DNA of 64,000 nucleotides from Cyclobacteriaceae bacterium YHN15 (GCA_003797895.1 RKQB01000003.1:124001-188000); one strand, 5' to 3'. Positions 16,862 to 25,977 are shown, numbered from the stretch's first letter. Made by a program: numbers and translations. The notes: generated by a model not told the origin, from the letters alone.

Positions 16862-17599
16862 CTATTTCAACTCTTCCGCTATCATTGCCATCAACTTATT
16901 GTTTTGCTCTATGGCAGTCATTCTCACTTCAATGGACACTACCCTTGAATGTCGCCACCAGCTTAGAAAACCACGATAGTTTTGGGCATTTACAAGCTCA
17001 TCGTAATCAAATGGAATTATTTTAAGGCTTTCAAATGCTTGATGTGGTACAGAAGGCATCGTTTCAAAAAGTGCTGTAACCATGGGCCACATGGTGTTGG
17101 CTACGTTGTCCTCTGAAATTCGTCCCGTTTCAGCAATCTCCTGATAATTGCCTTCATACAAATTGATGATTGCTTTTCTCAGTGCGGTAGATTTGATGAT
17201 CTCCAGTCCCTGCGACCTGAGTGATTCATATCCTGAGGATTTCTTGAGTGAACCGGGCCAATAGGCAACATTTAAAAAGTGAAAACCTAAACTGTCGTGA
17301 TAGCCTTTTTTCATTTTTAGGTTTTCTAACACAATATCAATAGACTTAACTACAGCTTCTTCTTCTTTGATTTCTTGTAGGAACTGCGCATTGTTGTACT
17401 CCAGGTTTTCGGCTATTTCCCGCAATATCTCATGGCTTTTTGCCAATTCTTTTCTGCCTTCGTTCCAATTATTGACTTGAAGTGCAATTAAAATCCCAAT
17501 GACAACGAGAACAATCTCGCCTATGGCATAGATCAAGTATCTGCTGAGTTTGTTTTCAATAAGTAGACTTTGGCGAATTTTCCTGAAAAATTTTATCAT
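16862..17599 (-). CDS. DUF6090 family membrane protein
   Basis: 245 residues; MIKFFRKIRQSLLIEN, then the helix GEIVLVVIGILIALQVNNWN. The periplasmic part includes SSGYESLRSQGLEIIKSTALR, matching the SG-x-L-x-I theme of the paralogues. It is 29 bp upstream of the GNAT-like gene and 22 bp downstream of the large hydrolase gene, inside the same run of minus-strand genes. Confidence 0.9.
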   Translation of the reverse strand: MIKFFRKIRQSLLIENKLSRYLIYAIGEIVLVVIGILIALQVNNWNEGRKELAKSHEILREIAENLEYNNAQFLQEIKEEEAVVKSIDIVLENLKMKKGYHDSLGFHFLNVAYWPGSLKKSSGYESLRSQGLEIIKSTALRKAIINLYEGNYQEIAETGRISEDNVANTMWPMVTALFETMPSVPHQAFESLKIIPFDYDELVNAQNYRGFLSWWRHSRVVSIEVRMTAIEQNNKLMAMIAEELK

Positions 17600-17621
17600 C
17601 GATTTATTGCTTTGTTTATTG

Positions 17622-19817
17622 CTACTTCCAGAAAGGCCATGTTTCCAGCATCACTGGTGGCCAGTTTTTCGCTTTTGCATCAGCAATGATTCTATCAGCG
17701 TCTTCCTGCGTCAGCAATCGGTCCCCAAGCAATTTGTTTGTTTCAATAATCACATTTTTAACATAGGACTCTTTTCCATCGTATCGCTCTTCTAGACTAA
17801 GCCGTGGATCACCATTTTTAATTCGCTCCTCTTTCGTAGCAGCAAACGGCCAAAAAGAACCAGTATGACCCGCCAAGTAAAAAGGTGCATTGGCTTCCGG
17901 CTTTCGAGGGTTAAATCCCTGGTAAGTGCCTAATGGAACAGTTATGTCTGGTAAACGTATACCTCCCATTCCATTTCCGTCTTTATCAGTTGCTGGCACG
18001 AATGTAGGATAATGCCCCGTAATAACGGGAGGCACATTTTTCATGATTCCTTCGCTCCAAAAATCAGCACCATAATCGCATATGGGGGGTTGGAGGTTTG
18101 TGCCTGGATGCCGCATTCCAGGAATGACGGGCATTTGCTGCTTATGTTCAACAACTGTGATTAATTCACCACGGTCAAATCTTGGATATCTACTGTCTGC
18201 CGGTTGTATGTCTTTTGATACCCATTCATCCAGCATAATTAGGGTTGCTCTTACCACATAGTCGGCATTGATGGTACTCACTGCATGCTCTGCTACGTCC
18301 ACGTGCCTTCTCTGTGCTGGTCCATGAGGAGCACCGTTGGTTAAAAAGATTCTCACATTTTCATGAATGCTGGCATCTTTGCTTCCATCTAAAGTGGTAT
18401 GAATTAATGAAGCGGAACGGCCCCAATATTCGGTTGCGTTGTTGGTAATAATGATTTTAGGCATCTTGCCCAGTTTTTTGGCAACCGCCAATACGTCATT
18501 GTTCCCTCCTGATGCGGGGTCTTCCTCGGCCAGAAAGTTAAATGGCGGATAGTCAGCCGGCATGTAATTGCCTTCCAGATGAAGAGGGTGGTGCGATGTC
18601 TGAACAAAGCGGGAGTTGAAGCCACCTTTTCCACCTCCAGCCACATGAATACGGGCGCCATCGAAAACCATTCTTTCTTTTTCGTCCACATGAAAACCCT
18701 GCATAAGCATATGCGCAATGAAACGAGCGGGCTGAGAGTATCCGAACACATAAGTGTATTTGATGGCAGGTTCTTTCCCGAGTTCGGTTTCAGAAATCAG
18801 TGGATTGTGAAAACCGAAACCATCCTCATACTCATATTTAAAAAAGGATAAGATATCCCTTACTGCGGCAAAACCTAACCCCGCAACTTTTGGGTTCTTA
18901 ACCTCATAGATCAGCTCATAAATTTCCCCCGGTTGAAATCCATTTTTAAGATATAAACTTAGGGAGTCAGCAAAAATTTCATCGCCTTTTTGGGATGAGT
19001 AACTCCATTGATCATTTGGGATTATTGTTCTCTTTCCTTCAGGAGTATCTCTGACAGTCAGCACATCCCTGTTATTATTCGGATAATTTGCTGAGGGATA
19101 ACCACGGCTTTGCTTTGCCAAAGGCATAGTTTGCAAAGCTTTCAAACTCATATTATTAACTATCTCTGCTGCTATTTTTTGCCTAATGCTTTGCTCTCCA
19201 TCCTTAGCATAGGGCACCTCAAATTGAAACCTGTCATCTCCCTCAGTCACATCCCAATTCCAACCACTGAAAAGAAGGCTGTATCCTTGGTGTAAAAGGA
19301 ACCCATCACCGGCTTGTTCTAATGTTTGAGGGTTATTGGTTAATTGACCTCCATTAAGACTGGCAAAAGTAAAGATGCGCCCCCGGTTATTGACCTCATA
19401 AACCAATCGTCCATTTGCCTTGCTCATATCAAGAGGTATTAGCAGCATAAAATCTCCGGAAAACTCCACCATTCCCCGAACATTTTTTGGCGCAAATTCC
19501 AAATCGACTATGGCTGCACTTGCAGGATTTTCCGGGTCAACCTCGTAATGGATTGTACCCCTTATTTTTTCATATTGGCCAACATTGCCAAAGAAATGTC
19601 CATTTGCCAACAGTACACGCTCCTCAACCACCACCCGGACTACTTTAGCCTCAGCTGTTTTCATTGCTAAGGCAAACATCATCATTAAAATTAACCGGGA
19701 AAACGTAGTTGCATATTGTCCTACAGAAGGCCTATGATTAGATAGTATATTATCCAATTTAATGTGGGTTTTGACATTGGTCGGGGAAAATGAAATTCTA
19801 TTTGAGTGGGTTTTCAT
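17622..19817 (-). CDS. Large secreted alpha/beta hydrolase (Abhydrolase_10 type)
   Basis: 731 residues. The annotated start leaves 45 residues before a hydrophobic stretch (LMMMFALAMKTAEA), so a later Met may be the real start. The body matches the alpha/beta-hydrolase domain-containing family: VVEERVLLANGHFFGNVGQYE, YEVNNRGR, VFGYSQPARFIAHMLMQGFH (nucleophile Ser in GYSQPAR), then ITNNATEYWGRSASLIHT. Substrates of the family are unknown; esters are likely. It lies 22 bp from both neighbours. Confidence 0.85.
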   Translation of the reverse strand: MKTHSNRISFSPTNVKTHIKLDNILSNHRPSVGQYATTFSRLILMMMFALAMKTAEAKVVRVVVEERVLLANGHFFGNVGQYEKIRGTIHYEVDPENPASAAIVDLEFAPKNVRGMVEFSGDFMLLIPLDMSKANGRLVYEVNNRGRIFTFASLNGGQLTNNPQTLEQAGDGFLLHQGYSLLFSGWNWDVTEGDDRFQFEVPYAKDGEQSIRQKIAAEIVNNMSLKALQTMPLAKQSRGYPSANYPNNNRDVLTVRDTPEGKRTIIPNDQWSYSSQKGDEIFADSLSLYLKNGFQPGEIYELIYEVKNPKVAGLGFAAVRDILSFFKYEYEDGFGFHNPLISETELGKEPAIKYTYVFGYSQPARFIAHMLMQGFHVDEKERMVFDGARIHVAGGGKGGFNSRFVQTSHHPLHLEGNYMPADYPPFNFLAEEDPASGGNNDVLAVAKKLGKMPKIIITNNATEYWGRSASLIHTTLDGSKDASIHENVRIFLTNGAPHGPAQRRHVDVAEHAVSTINADYVVRATLIMLDEWVSKDIQPADSRYPRFDRGELITVVEHKQQMPVIPGMRHPGTNLQPPICDYGADFWSEGIMKNVPPVITGHYPTFVPATDKDGNGMGGIRLPDITVPLGTYQGFNPRKPEANAPFYLAGHTGSFWPFAATKEERIKNGDPRLSLEERYDGKESYVKNVIIETNKLLGDRLLTQEDADRIIADAKAKNWPPVMLETWPFWK

Positions 19818-19839
19818 GGCTGTTTCTTTACATTATCCG

Positions 19840-20361
19840 TTATTTTTCAGACCATCCAGGCGTCAAAACATCACGCACATCTATATGATTGATTTGGTCA
19901 ATTATTTCACCTGCTTCATTCAAGGTAAATCGTTCGGCAACATAGACTATAGCGGGTGGTTCAGCATTGTAATCAGTCACGACACTTTCTACAACTATGC
20001 TTGTTAATGACTCATTAAAGTAATAATCCGTGACTTTAAAGACCACTTCTTTTGCATTCGGTGTTAATAGAAGTGGTTTCCACCATTCATTAAACAATGC
20101 TTCCTTTCCTTTTAATTGAATTTTAGTACCATTTTTGGTAAATGGAGTACGCATTGTAACCTTTTCAGCATAAGGTATTATTGAAAAATCCCGTTCCTTA
20201 ATTCCTTTTATGTAGGTTTCTACGGTGGAAATCAGTAGCTCCTTCCTGGCTATTTCTAACCCTTCATTTTTTTCCATTTTATTTTCGGCATCCTTACCTT
20301 GATTGCATGCAAATAGCATTAAAAGAGCTAAAGCAAGTGTTGGAAATAAAGTGATTCTCAT
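19840..20361 (-). CDS. NTF2/SnoaL-like lipoprotein
   Basis: 173 residues; lipobox LFAC (Cys19). The mature part has the NTF2-like pattern: TVETYIKGIKERDFSIIPYAEKV, LKGKEALFNEWWKP, then strands EVVFKVTDYYFNESLTSIV and AERFTLNEAGEIIDQINHIDV. The last part resembles SnoaL-type polyketide cyclase or ketosteroid-isomerase folds. It is upstream of, and probably cotranscribed with, the large hydrolase at 17622. Confidence 0.82.
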   Translation of the reverse strand: MRITLFPTLALALLMLFACNQGKDAENKMEKNEGLEIARKELLISTVETYIKGIKERDFSIIPYAEKVTMRTPFTKNGTKIQLKGKEALFNEWWKPLLLTPNAKEVVFKVTDYYFNESLTSIVVESVVTDYNAEPPAIVYVAERFTLNEAGEIIDQINHIDVRDVLTPGWSEK

Positions 20362-20442
20362 ATCGATTTCTTTTTAGTTATTTTATGCGTTGTTGGTGGT
20401 TCGTTTTCATTTTTTGCTTTGTTGCTGTTCTTTCTTTTGTTG

Positions 20443-21069
20443 TCAAAATATCAAATTGAAGGAAATTTGATGGATTATCCATAATGAGAGAATCAACAAA
20501 TACGGTTGGTAATCCTTTTCATTCTTTCTATCCAGCAATATCAATGAAATCAGTATCAGATAAATCAGCACACAGAGCGCATTCTGATTTACGTTATCCG
20601 ATAGATTTAAAAGCAACACACCTATTCTACCCAGCGTAGGGTCAAGAAATACCAATGCGATGCCAATCATATATCTCATATGTTTTGCAACATTCTTTCT
20701 ATGATATATTGCCAACGAATACAAAATAATCAACATGATGGCATCTGATAAAGGGAAAAATAAATTTGGGCTACCAGAACTTGCCATCCGCATGATTCCA
20801 GGAATAAATGAAAGAATGAGCAAGGGGAAAACAAAATATGAAATCCTTCCAACTATCCGGTGCTGCTTATATTTCCTGTTCCTTATCAAAAAGGGCTGAA
20901 TGATCAGCATAAAAAGCCAAATTGAAGCAATTGCTGCATGTATATGAATGTAGGTTGTAGTCTCCTGAAATTCCGGAAATTGACTTAAATACCTTTTATA
21001 AAATCCCAAAAAAGCAAGTGGAACCAAAAGCAGGAAGAAGTACCCTAAATTTTTATATGCCTTTTCCAT
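20443..21069 (-). CDS. Membrane protein, six or more helices, DUF2306-like
   Basis: 208 residues, mostly hydrophobic. It shares with its neighbour at 21130 and the truncated gene at 63499 the order PxFxFF..L, ..THIHAAIASIWLFMLIIQPFLI, a YKQHRIVGRISY motif, and later IYHRKNVAKHMRYMIGIALV. The conserved His residues in HxHA, xxHRxxGR and the final AKHMRYM are as in DUF2306-like haem-binding membrane proteins, so haem binding is possible but not shown. 81 bp separate it from the 19840 gene. Confidence 0.7.
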   Translation of the reverse strand: MEKAYKNLGYFFLLLVPLAFLGFYKRYLSQFPEFQETTTYIHIHAAIASIWLFMLIIQPFLIRNRKYKQHRIVGRISYFVFPLLILSFIPGIMRMASSGSPNLFFPLSDAIMLIILYSLAIYHRKNVAKHMRYMIGIALVFLDPTLGRIGVLLLNLSDNVNQNALCVLIYLILISLILLDRKNEKDYQPYLLILSLWIIHQISFNLIF

Positions 21070-21129
21070 TTTTAGAAATTTTATGTAATCATTGCCAAAT
21101 CAGGGATTATCAATTTTCAATACATTTTT

Positions 21130-21846
21130 TCAATTCATGGCTTTTACTATTCCCTCCGCAAAGGACTGCCACCATGCTGTATAAGGAACATACATCAAAA
21201 GCAAATTGGGAATGCCCAAAACAAGTAAGGCAACTACGAATGACTTGTTTTCAGAAAGTTTTTTATGATATAAGTCATACAGAACCAGCCCAACTAAAAC
21301 CAAAATCATCAGTACGGCATTGGCATACATTGCCCCAACGAAATCCATTCCCAACCAAACCATACATATTCTTACAATTCCCGCACTACCAACCACTATA
21401 GCTGTAGAAATCATAAACCTTAGGTGATTGGCTACCTTCTTTCTATAGATTATTGCCAATAGGTAAAAAACAGTAAATGGTAAAATATCCGTCAGGGGTA
21501 AAAACAACATGGAAAGACTCTTGATATGGTCTGTCCCATTTTCTGCGACGCTAATGACAAATGACCTTTGATACACGAGCGCCATTGAAATCACAATAAC
21601 AGGTACGAGAACGTAGGAAAATTTACCTATCATACGATGCCATTGGTATTTCCTTCTGTTGATCAGGATGGGCTGAACAATGAGAACCACCAACCACAAT
21701 GCCATAACAAAACCATGGAAATGGTGTAAGGCGACAAAACCTTCAAAATATGGAAAATGGGATAAGTAGGTGGGAAAAAAACCAATGAGAACAATTGCGG
21801 CAGTGACAGCAAAGAATAAAGCAATATTTTTAAATCCTTTTTCCAT
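21130..21846 (-). CDS. Membrane protein, paralogue of the one at 20443
   Basis: 238 residues and about seven hydrophobic helices. LHHFHGFVMALWLVVLIVQP, YQWHRMIGKFSYVLVP and IYRKKVANHLRFMIST correspond one by one to segments of the 20443 product, so the two genes are tandem duplicates with about 60 bp between them. A third relative is at 63499. Function unknown; DUF2306-like. Confidence 0.72.
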   Translation of the reverse strand: MEKGFKNIALFFAVTAAIVLIGFFPTYLSHFPYFEGFVALHHFHGFVMALWLVVLIVQPILINRRKYQWHRMIGKFSYVLVPVIVISMALVYQRSFVISVAENGTDHIKSLSMLFLPLTDILPFTVFYLLAIIYRKKVANHLRFMISTAIVVGSAGIVRICMVWLGMDFVGAMYANAVLMILVLVGLVLYDLYHKKLSENKSFVVALLVLGIPNLLLMYVPYTAWWQSFAEGIVKAMN

Positions 21847-21884
21847 GGTAGGTTGATGTATATGTTTTTATAAGAATAGTTTCC

Positions 21885-22073
21885 CTATTTTGCCCTCTCA
21901 ATCTCATCTAAGATTTCATTATTCAAATCGAGTAATTCTTTTCCTCTATTCACCTTAAGTTGTGTAAACCAGATTTGATTGAAAATAAAATTTTCAAACT
22001 CTAAATCTGTTGCTACTTTGAGGTTTCCCTGTTCTAGTAATTTTTGCCTTATTCTCCTGAAAAATTTAATCAT
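21885..22073 (-). pseudogene. DUF6090 gene gutted by an internal deletion
   Basis: The 62-residue frame starts with the perfect DUF6090 head MIKFFRRIRQKLLEQGNLK but goes straight on to VATDLEFENFIFNQIWFTQ and a C-terminal helix ending ILDEIERAK. The membrane helix and most of the 200-residue domain are missing. The deletion is in frame, so a short peptide could still be made, but it cannot be inserted in the membrane as its paralogues are. It lies 38 bp upstream of the membrane protein gene at 21130. Confidence 0.8.
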
Positions 22074-22175
22074 TGGTGGTTTGCCAAATTTTTTGCCAGT
22101 CTAATTACAAAACGCTGTAGGTTTAAAATCGAGCATCTTTCAATTTAGTCTTATTTTCCAGAATTTTCTTTCATT

Positions 22176-23069
22176 TTATAAATTATTCAAGAATTTAAAT
22201 ATCTCGATATATGCATATTCCAATTCTTCCTTCGTCGGGCTATGTCCTCCATGGGCTATATAGATTAGAATGTCTTTGTTTTTCCCTAGCAGGGGAACGA
22301 ACTTTTCAAAAGTCCCCGGCGGGATCTGATCATCCAAGCCTGCATGCCAGAGAAAAGTGGGTGGGTCGTTTTGATCAAAATAGGTGATCGGTTCGTAGAT
22401 GGCGATGTTCTCTTTTGATTCATAATCCTTAGCTGGGAATAGCGCTCGGCCCACGGCTCTAAACTGTTCATTTTCATGCTCAGTAAAAATCCTTTCCACC
22501 ACATCCAATCCATCCACAGGACCGGAAAAGTTGATGATACCTACGATCACAATGCCTTCACCAAGCTTATTGGGATATTCGGGGTTGTTTTGGGCAAGTC
22601 CCACATTGGTGGCAATGTGTGCGCCTGCAGAAAAACCTGTCACAATCACATTGTCCAAATTCAAACCATAGTCAGCATTTTTGGCTTTGAGAAAATTCAG
22701 GGCATTTGTTAGGTCGCTTGTGGCAAGGGGAATCCCTCTTTTCAAGCGGTAATTCAGATTGATGACATTCAGGCCTTTGTTGAGGTAAGGTTCAATGTAC
22801 CTTTCCTCCTGACTTTTGTCGCTAAAGTAATATCCTCCTCCATGAAGAAAGACAATGGTGTAATTCCGTTTACCAAAGGATTTAGCATTTTTGGAAAGGT
22901 AAATATCCATGTTTTGCTCCGCATCTGAACCATAGGAAACGTCTTTCAATATTTTATAAACTGTTTCCTTTTCAGTAGCCGACAGGTCTACTTTGGATGT
23001 CAATTTTTTGGAGCAGGAGGAGAGAAGTATTGAAAAAATGAGGGGGAGGAATAGGGCGGCTGTTTTCAT
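22176..23069 (-). CDS. Alpha/beta hydrolase (esterase-type) lipoprotein
   Basis: 297 residues; lipobox LLSSC (Cys19). FLHGGGYYFSDKS is the oxyanion-hole HGGG of the hormone-sensitive-lipase/BD-FAE group; VTGFSAGAHIA holds the nucleophile Ser; HAGLDDQIPP and HGGHSPT supply the likely acid and His. It probably acts as a carboxylesterase or acyl hydrolase in the periplasm. The first codon overlaps the stop of the upstream NTF2-like gene (4 bp). Confidence 0.9.
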   Translation of the reverse strand: MKTAALFLPLIFSILLSSCSKKLTSKVDLSATEKETVYKILKDVSYGSDAEQNMDIYLSKNAKSFGKRNYTIVFLHGGGYYFSDKSQEERYIEPYLNKGLNVINLNYRLKRGIPLATSDLTNALNFLKAKNADYGLNLDNVIVTGFSAGAHIATNVGLAQNNPEYPNKLGEGIVIVGIINFSGPVDGLDVVERIFTEHENEQFRAVGRALFPAKDYESKENIAIYEPITYFDQNDPPTFLWHAGLDDQIPPGTFEKFVPLLGKNKDILIYIAHGGHSPTKEELEYAYIEIFKFLNNL

Positions 23070-23554
23070 TTTTTAGGTAAGAGTTGATTTTTCAAACTTA
23101 ATGCGTCGGGAAAACCCCATTGCTCTGCTATTTTACCATCAACTATTCTGTATATAGAAGTTTCAAAGATTGTTACTTTGATACCGGTAGCATCAAGTCC
23201 TTCAAATGCTCCCTTATGGGTACCTGTCGATTTATATCTTGTTACCACTTTGTCGCCTTCACTTACCATATCGACGATCTCTTCTTTCCAGTCCGGAAAT
23301 ATTTTTCTATGACTTGAAATGGAATATTTTGCTCCTTCAATTCCTTTCCATTCAATTCCGTTTATAAAGTGGCAGACAAAATAGGGGGATAATATTTTGT
23401 CTAATTCTGTTACTTTTCCATTAGTCCTTAATTCATGATATTTTTTAACAACATCACGGTTAGCGTCCAAGTCAATTTCTTCTTTATCTGAATTACAACT
23501 TTTTAAAAATATAAAGGCAGTAAGAATCAGGACTGCACAGAGTGAATTTTTCAT
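23066..23554 (-). CDS. SnoaL-type ester-cyclase-like lipoprotein
   Basis: 162 residues; lipobox LKSC (Cys20). WKGIEGAKYSISSHRKIFPDWKEEI (read in parts: WKGIEGAKYSI, SHRKIFPDW) and the later STGTHKGAFEGLDATG, IYRIVDGKIAEQW are the hallmarks of SnoaL-like ester cyclase family proteins. The fold binds hydrophobic small molecules. It is translationally coupled (4-bp overlap) to the esterase at 22176, which suggests the two handle the same compound. Confidence 0.88.
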   Translation of the reverse strand: MKNSLCAVLILTAFIFLKSCNSDKEEIDLDANRDVVKKYHELRTNGKVTELDKILSPYFVCHFINGIEWKGIEGAKYSISSHRKIFPDWKEEIVDMVSEGDKVVTRYKSTGTHKGAFEGLDATGIKVTIFETSIYRIVDGKIAEQWGFPDALSLKNQLLPKK

Positions 23555-23627
23555 TTTGGGGTTTGTTTAAGTTATGCTGAGTTATTAATATTTATTATTC
23601 ACAGAAAGGGGAAAGACATCAAAATGG

Positions 23628-23726
23628 ACGTCATTCCGAGGTACGAGGAATCTCAAAAGGTCCTATTTGGATTCAAATTTATCATTTCCTGAACCTTGTG
23701 AGATGCTTCCTGCGTCAGCATGACGA
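23628..23726. repeat. Imperfect long inverted repeat (MITE/REP-like)
   Basis: Two arms of about 33 nt (CGTCATTCCGAGG..GAGGAATCTCAAAAGGT and ACCTTGTGAGATGCTTCC..CAGCATGACG) face each other across about 30 bp. The arms are imperfect. The word GTCATTCCGAGG..GGAATCTC is common in dispersed intergenic repeats of this phylum (from memory). It lies beside the nested palindrome at 23812. Confidence 0.6.
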
Positions 23727-23811
23727 CCGCTCCGAATTCTGTCATTGGTAACCTGCGTAGGCTGAAGTGAAGGATTTCCAAAATTTTGAAGAATCCTTCC
23801 ATAGCACCAAT

Positions 23812-23974
23812 TGACAGATTTATAAACTTCCCCTCGACAAGCTCGGGGACCGGAAGTTTAGGTTTTGTAGGAGTGGGGAAGGAAATGCGGCAGAGCCGCA
23901 TTTCCTTCCCCACTCCTCTTATTTTTTCTTATCCGGTGGCCGAGCTTGCCGAGGCCCAACCATTTAATCTGTCA
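23812..23974. repeat. Nested palindrome, copy 1
   Basis: Three nested inverted repeats: outer TGACAGATT/AATCTGTCA (23812-23820, 23966-23974); middle CCTCGACAAGCTCGG/CCGAGCTTGCCGAGG (23832-23846, 23940-23954, one mismatch); inner 23-bp perfect stem AGGAGTGGGG..ATGCGGC with loop AGA (23869-23891, 23895-23917). The same architecture occurs at 29513 and 59364 with different bases. With the repeat at 23628 it fills most of the gene-free stretch 23555-23990. Confidence 0.85.
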
Positions 23975-23990
23975 TTGTTAATTTACTCTA

Positions 23991-25430
23991 CTAATAAAAC
24001 CCTACTTTACCCCTCACCGACTCAAACAGTTTCTTTGAATCATAGCCCACGCCGTTTTTGAATACATACTGCACTTTTCGCAAATCACTGATGTTCTTGG
24101 AAGGGTCTCCGTCAATGACCAACAGGTCGGCGGTTTTTCCGATTTCAACCGTTCCGATTTTGTCCTGAAATCCCAATGCAATGGACCCGTTCATGGTGGC
24201 AATCTTGATCGCTTCCAATGGGCTGAAGCCATCCGCTTCCACCAATAATTCAATAGCCCGCCAGTTTCCAAAGCCTGCAATCGTGCCTCCATTACCCGTC
24301 GGGTCGGAACCTACCGTAAGCAATCCTCCCATATCATAAAATAGCCTTTCCATTTTGGCATTGTTGGCAAATACACTGTCATCAAGCGTTGGGCCTGGGG
24401 AGGATTTTATCCTGGACAACATGTTGAGGTAGTACTCCTTATTGGTGGGCGAAAAATAGCTGAGTAACTCCTCGGAAGGTTCAGGTTGGGTTGAAATACT
24501 GCCTTCCATGACCGCCAGGGTTGAAGTGACAATTACTTTCTTATCAATGAGGAATTGTAGCAGGTTCCGGACCTCATCGCTGTTGACATCCAAGTTGGCA
24601 AGCGATGGATCGATATTGGGAGGACATTGGTTTTCGGCTTTGCCTTCCACAAAATCAGAACTCGCGTAAAAGCCATGTTCCAATTGATCGATTCCCATTT
24701 CAGCTGCTTCCCTGTAGGTTACCGCACATAAATGCGCAGTAATTTTCAGGTTCCTTTCATGCACGGCATCTATGGCAGCTTGCAGGGAAGGTTTGTCCAT
24801 GAACATATAGCCCTTAAATGAAGTGAAGCCCTGATCTGCCCAATAATTGACGAAGGCGCGGGCATCTTTCGGGGTTTCGATTCTGGGCATTTGGGCAAAA
24901 AAGGAACCCTTCCTTTCAAGATAGGGAGCAGTAACCTCCATCGAAGGACCTGGAATCTTTCCCTCGTCTATGTCCATTTTCAAGTTTAAATCCGAATATG
25001 GCTCTATACTCCCTGCTGTCCTGATGGTGGTAGCACCAGCCCCCAAATAAAGCCTCGGAAAAGTAACAGGTGTCTGTTTCAAATGGGCCATTCTTGGTGC
25101 AAAGGAATGACCCGAAATGTACATATGCTCATGCAACATGACCAAGCCCGGCATCAAAGTTCTGCCATTCATGTTTATGATTTTTGCCTCTTTGGGTGGG
25201 CTTGCATCAGCATCGTCTCCTATCCAAGTGATTTTACCATTGCTGATTATGATAGTCTGATTGGTTTTGGCAGGATTGCCTTTTCCATCGATCAACAAAG
25301 CATTTTTAAAGACGATAACTGCATCCCGGTATGCAATGTACTTTTGGGTTTCCTCGCTGAATTCCGTTTGGGAAAAGCCAAGCAATGAAAAGAATGTAAA
25401 TAAGAGTAAAAGTGAAATCGTTTTTTTCAT
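23991..25430 (-). CDS. Secreted amidohydrolase (imidazolonepropionase-like)
   Basis: Start taken at ATG 25430 (MKKTISLLLLFTFF), which gives a signal peptide ending LLGFSQ; the longer frame would add a non-typical head and overlap the next gene. 479 residues. KNALLIDGKGNPAKTNQTII and LMPGLVMLHEHMYISG give the amidohydrolase entry and the HxH metal motif; HLCAVTYREAAEMGIDQLEHG carries later His ligands (parts: TAHLC, LEHGF) and LLTVGSDPTGNGG the conserved Asp. It probably hydrolyses a cyclic amide or C-N bond outside the cytoplasm. 19 bp after the NTF2-like gene at 25450. Confidence 0.9.
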   Translation of the reverse strand: MKKTISLLLLFTFFSLLGFSQTEFSEETQKYIAYRDAVIVFKNALLIDGKGNPAKTNQTIIISNGKITWIGDDADASPPKEAKIINMNGRTLMPGLVMLHEHMYISGHSFAPRMAHLKQTPVTFPRLYLGAGATTIRTAGSIEPYSDLNLKMDIDEGKIPGPSMEVTAPYLERKGSFFAQMPRIETPKDARAFVNYWADQGFTSFKGYMFMDKPSLQAAIDAVHERNLKITAHLCAVTYREAAEMGIDQLEHGFYASSDFVEGKAENQCPPNIDPSLANLDVNSDEVRNLLQFLIDKKVIVTSTLAVMEGSISTQPEPSEELLSYFSPTNKEYYLNMLSRIKSSPGPTLDDSVFANNAKMERLFYDMGGLLTVGSDPTGNGGTIAGFGNWRAIELLVEADGFSPLEAIKIATMNGSIALGFQDKIGTVEIGKTADLLVIDGDPSKNISDLRKVQYVFKNGVGYDSKKLFESVRGKVGFY

Positions 25431-25449
25431 AGAAATTAATTGTGTCGGT

Positions 25450-25977
25450 TTAATTTTTTTCATCTCCAAACCAGGTGTCCCGAAGGATTTTCCATTCTCC
25501 CTCCTCTTTTTGCCATACCAATAAATACCTGCCAGTATCCACAATTTCCCCATTTTTATTAGACCATGTGGCTCTTCCTTCTTCTACCAGCAATTGCTCA
25601 TCACCCCATAAGTGAACAGTCTTGAAACTCGAGCCCGTGATACCATCCCGGATCATTCCCCCAATAACCTTGGTGATATTGTCCCTGCCGACAATGGAAG
25701 GAAGGACCTCCGCGTTGACGGTATACATATTGCCTAAAGCTATTGAATCTTCATTCTTTAAATAATTTTCATATTCACGCAGCCGCAATTCAATTTCCTT
25801 TTCCAGTGCAGCTAAATCCACCTTTTCCTTATCCAAATTTGTTTCACCGGATTTTTGATTACAACCAAAGAAGATCGATGACATCAACAAAGTCAACAAG
25901 AGCCTATTTGTGAAATAGGATACTTTAAATGATAATGGTTTCAATTCCAGGCCCATAAAATATTGATGATCTTCCAT
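25450..25977 (-). CDS. NTF2-like (DUF4440/SgcJ-type) lipoprotein
   Basis: Up to 175 residues with a lipobox FFGC (Cys39 from the first Met); a start at the Met at 25956 is equally possible. The mature part fits DUF4440: YENYLKNEDSIALGNMYTVNAEVLPS, VGRDNITKVIGGMIRDG, then TWSNKNGEIVDTGRYLLVWQ and EGEWKILRDTWFGDE. It overlaps the end of the upstream gene by 37 bp and precedes the amidohydrolase gene, so the three are one operon controlled by module B. Confidence 0.85.
   Translation of the reverse strand: MEDHQYFMGLELKPLSFKVSYFTNRLLLTLLMSSIFFGCNQKSGETNLDKEKVDLAALEKEIELRLREYENYLKNEDSIALGNMYTVNAEVLPSIVGRDNITKVIGGMIRDGITGSSFKTVHLWGDEQLLVEEGRATWSNKNGEIVDTGRYLLVWQKEEGEWKILRDTWFGDEKN

Noticed and set aside
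23653..24061. Open frames on both strands in the palindromic region
   Set aside because: They read through inverted repeats, have no family match and mirror each other.
25431..25553. Extended N terminus of the amidohydrolase
   Set aside because: It would overlap the neighbouring gene and lacks a signal-like start; ATG 25430 gives a clear signal peptide.
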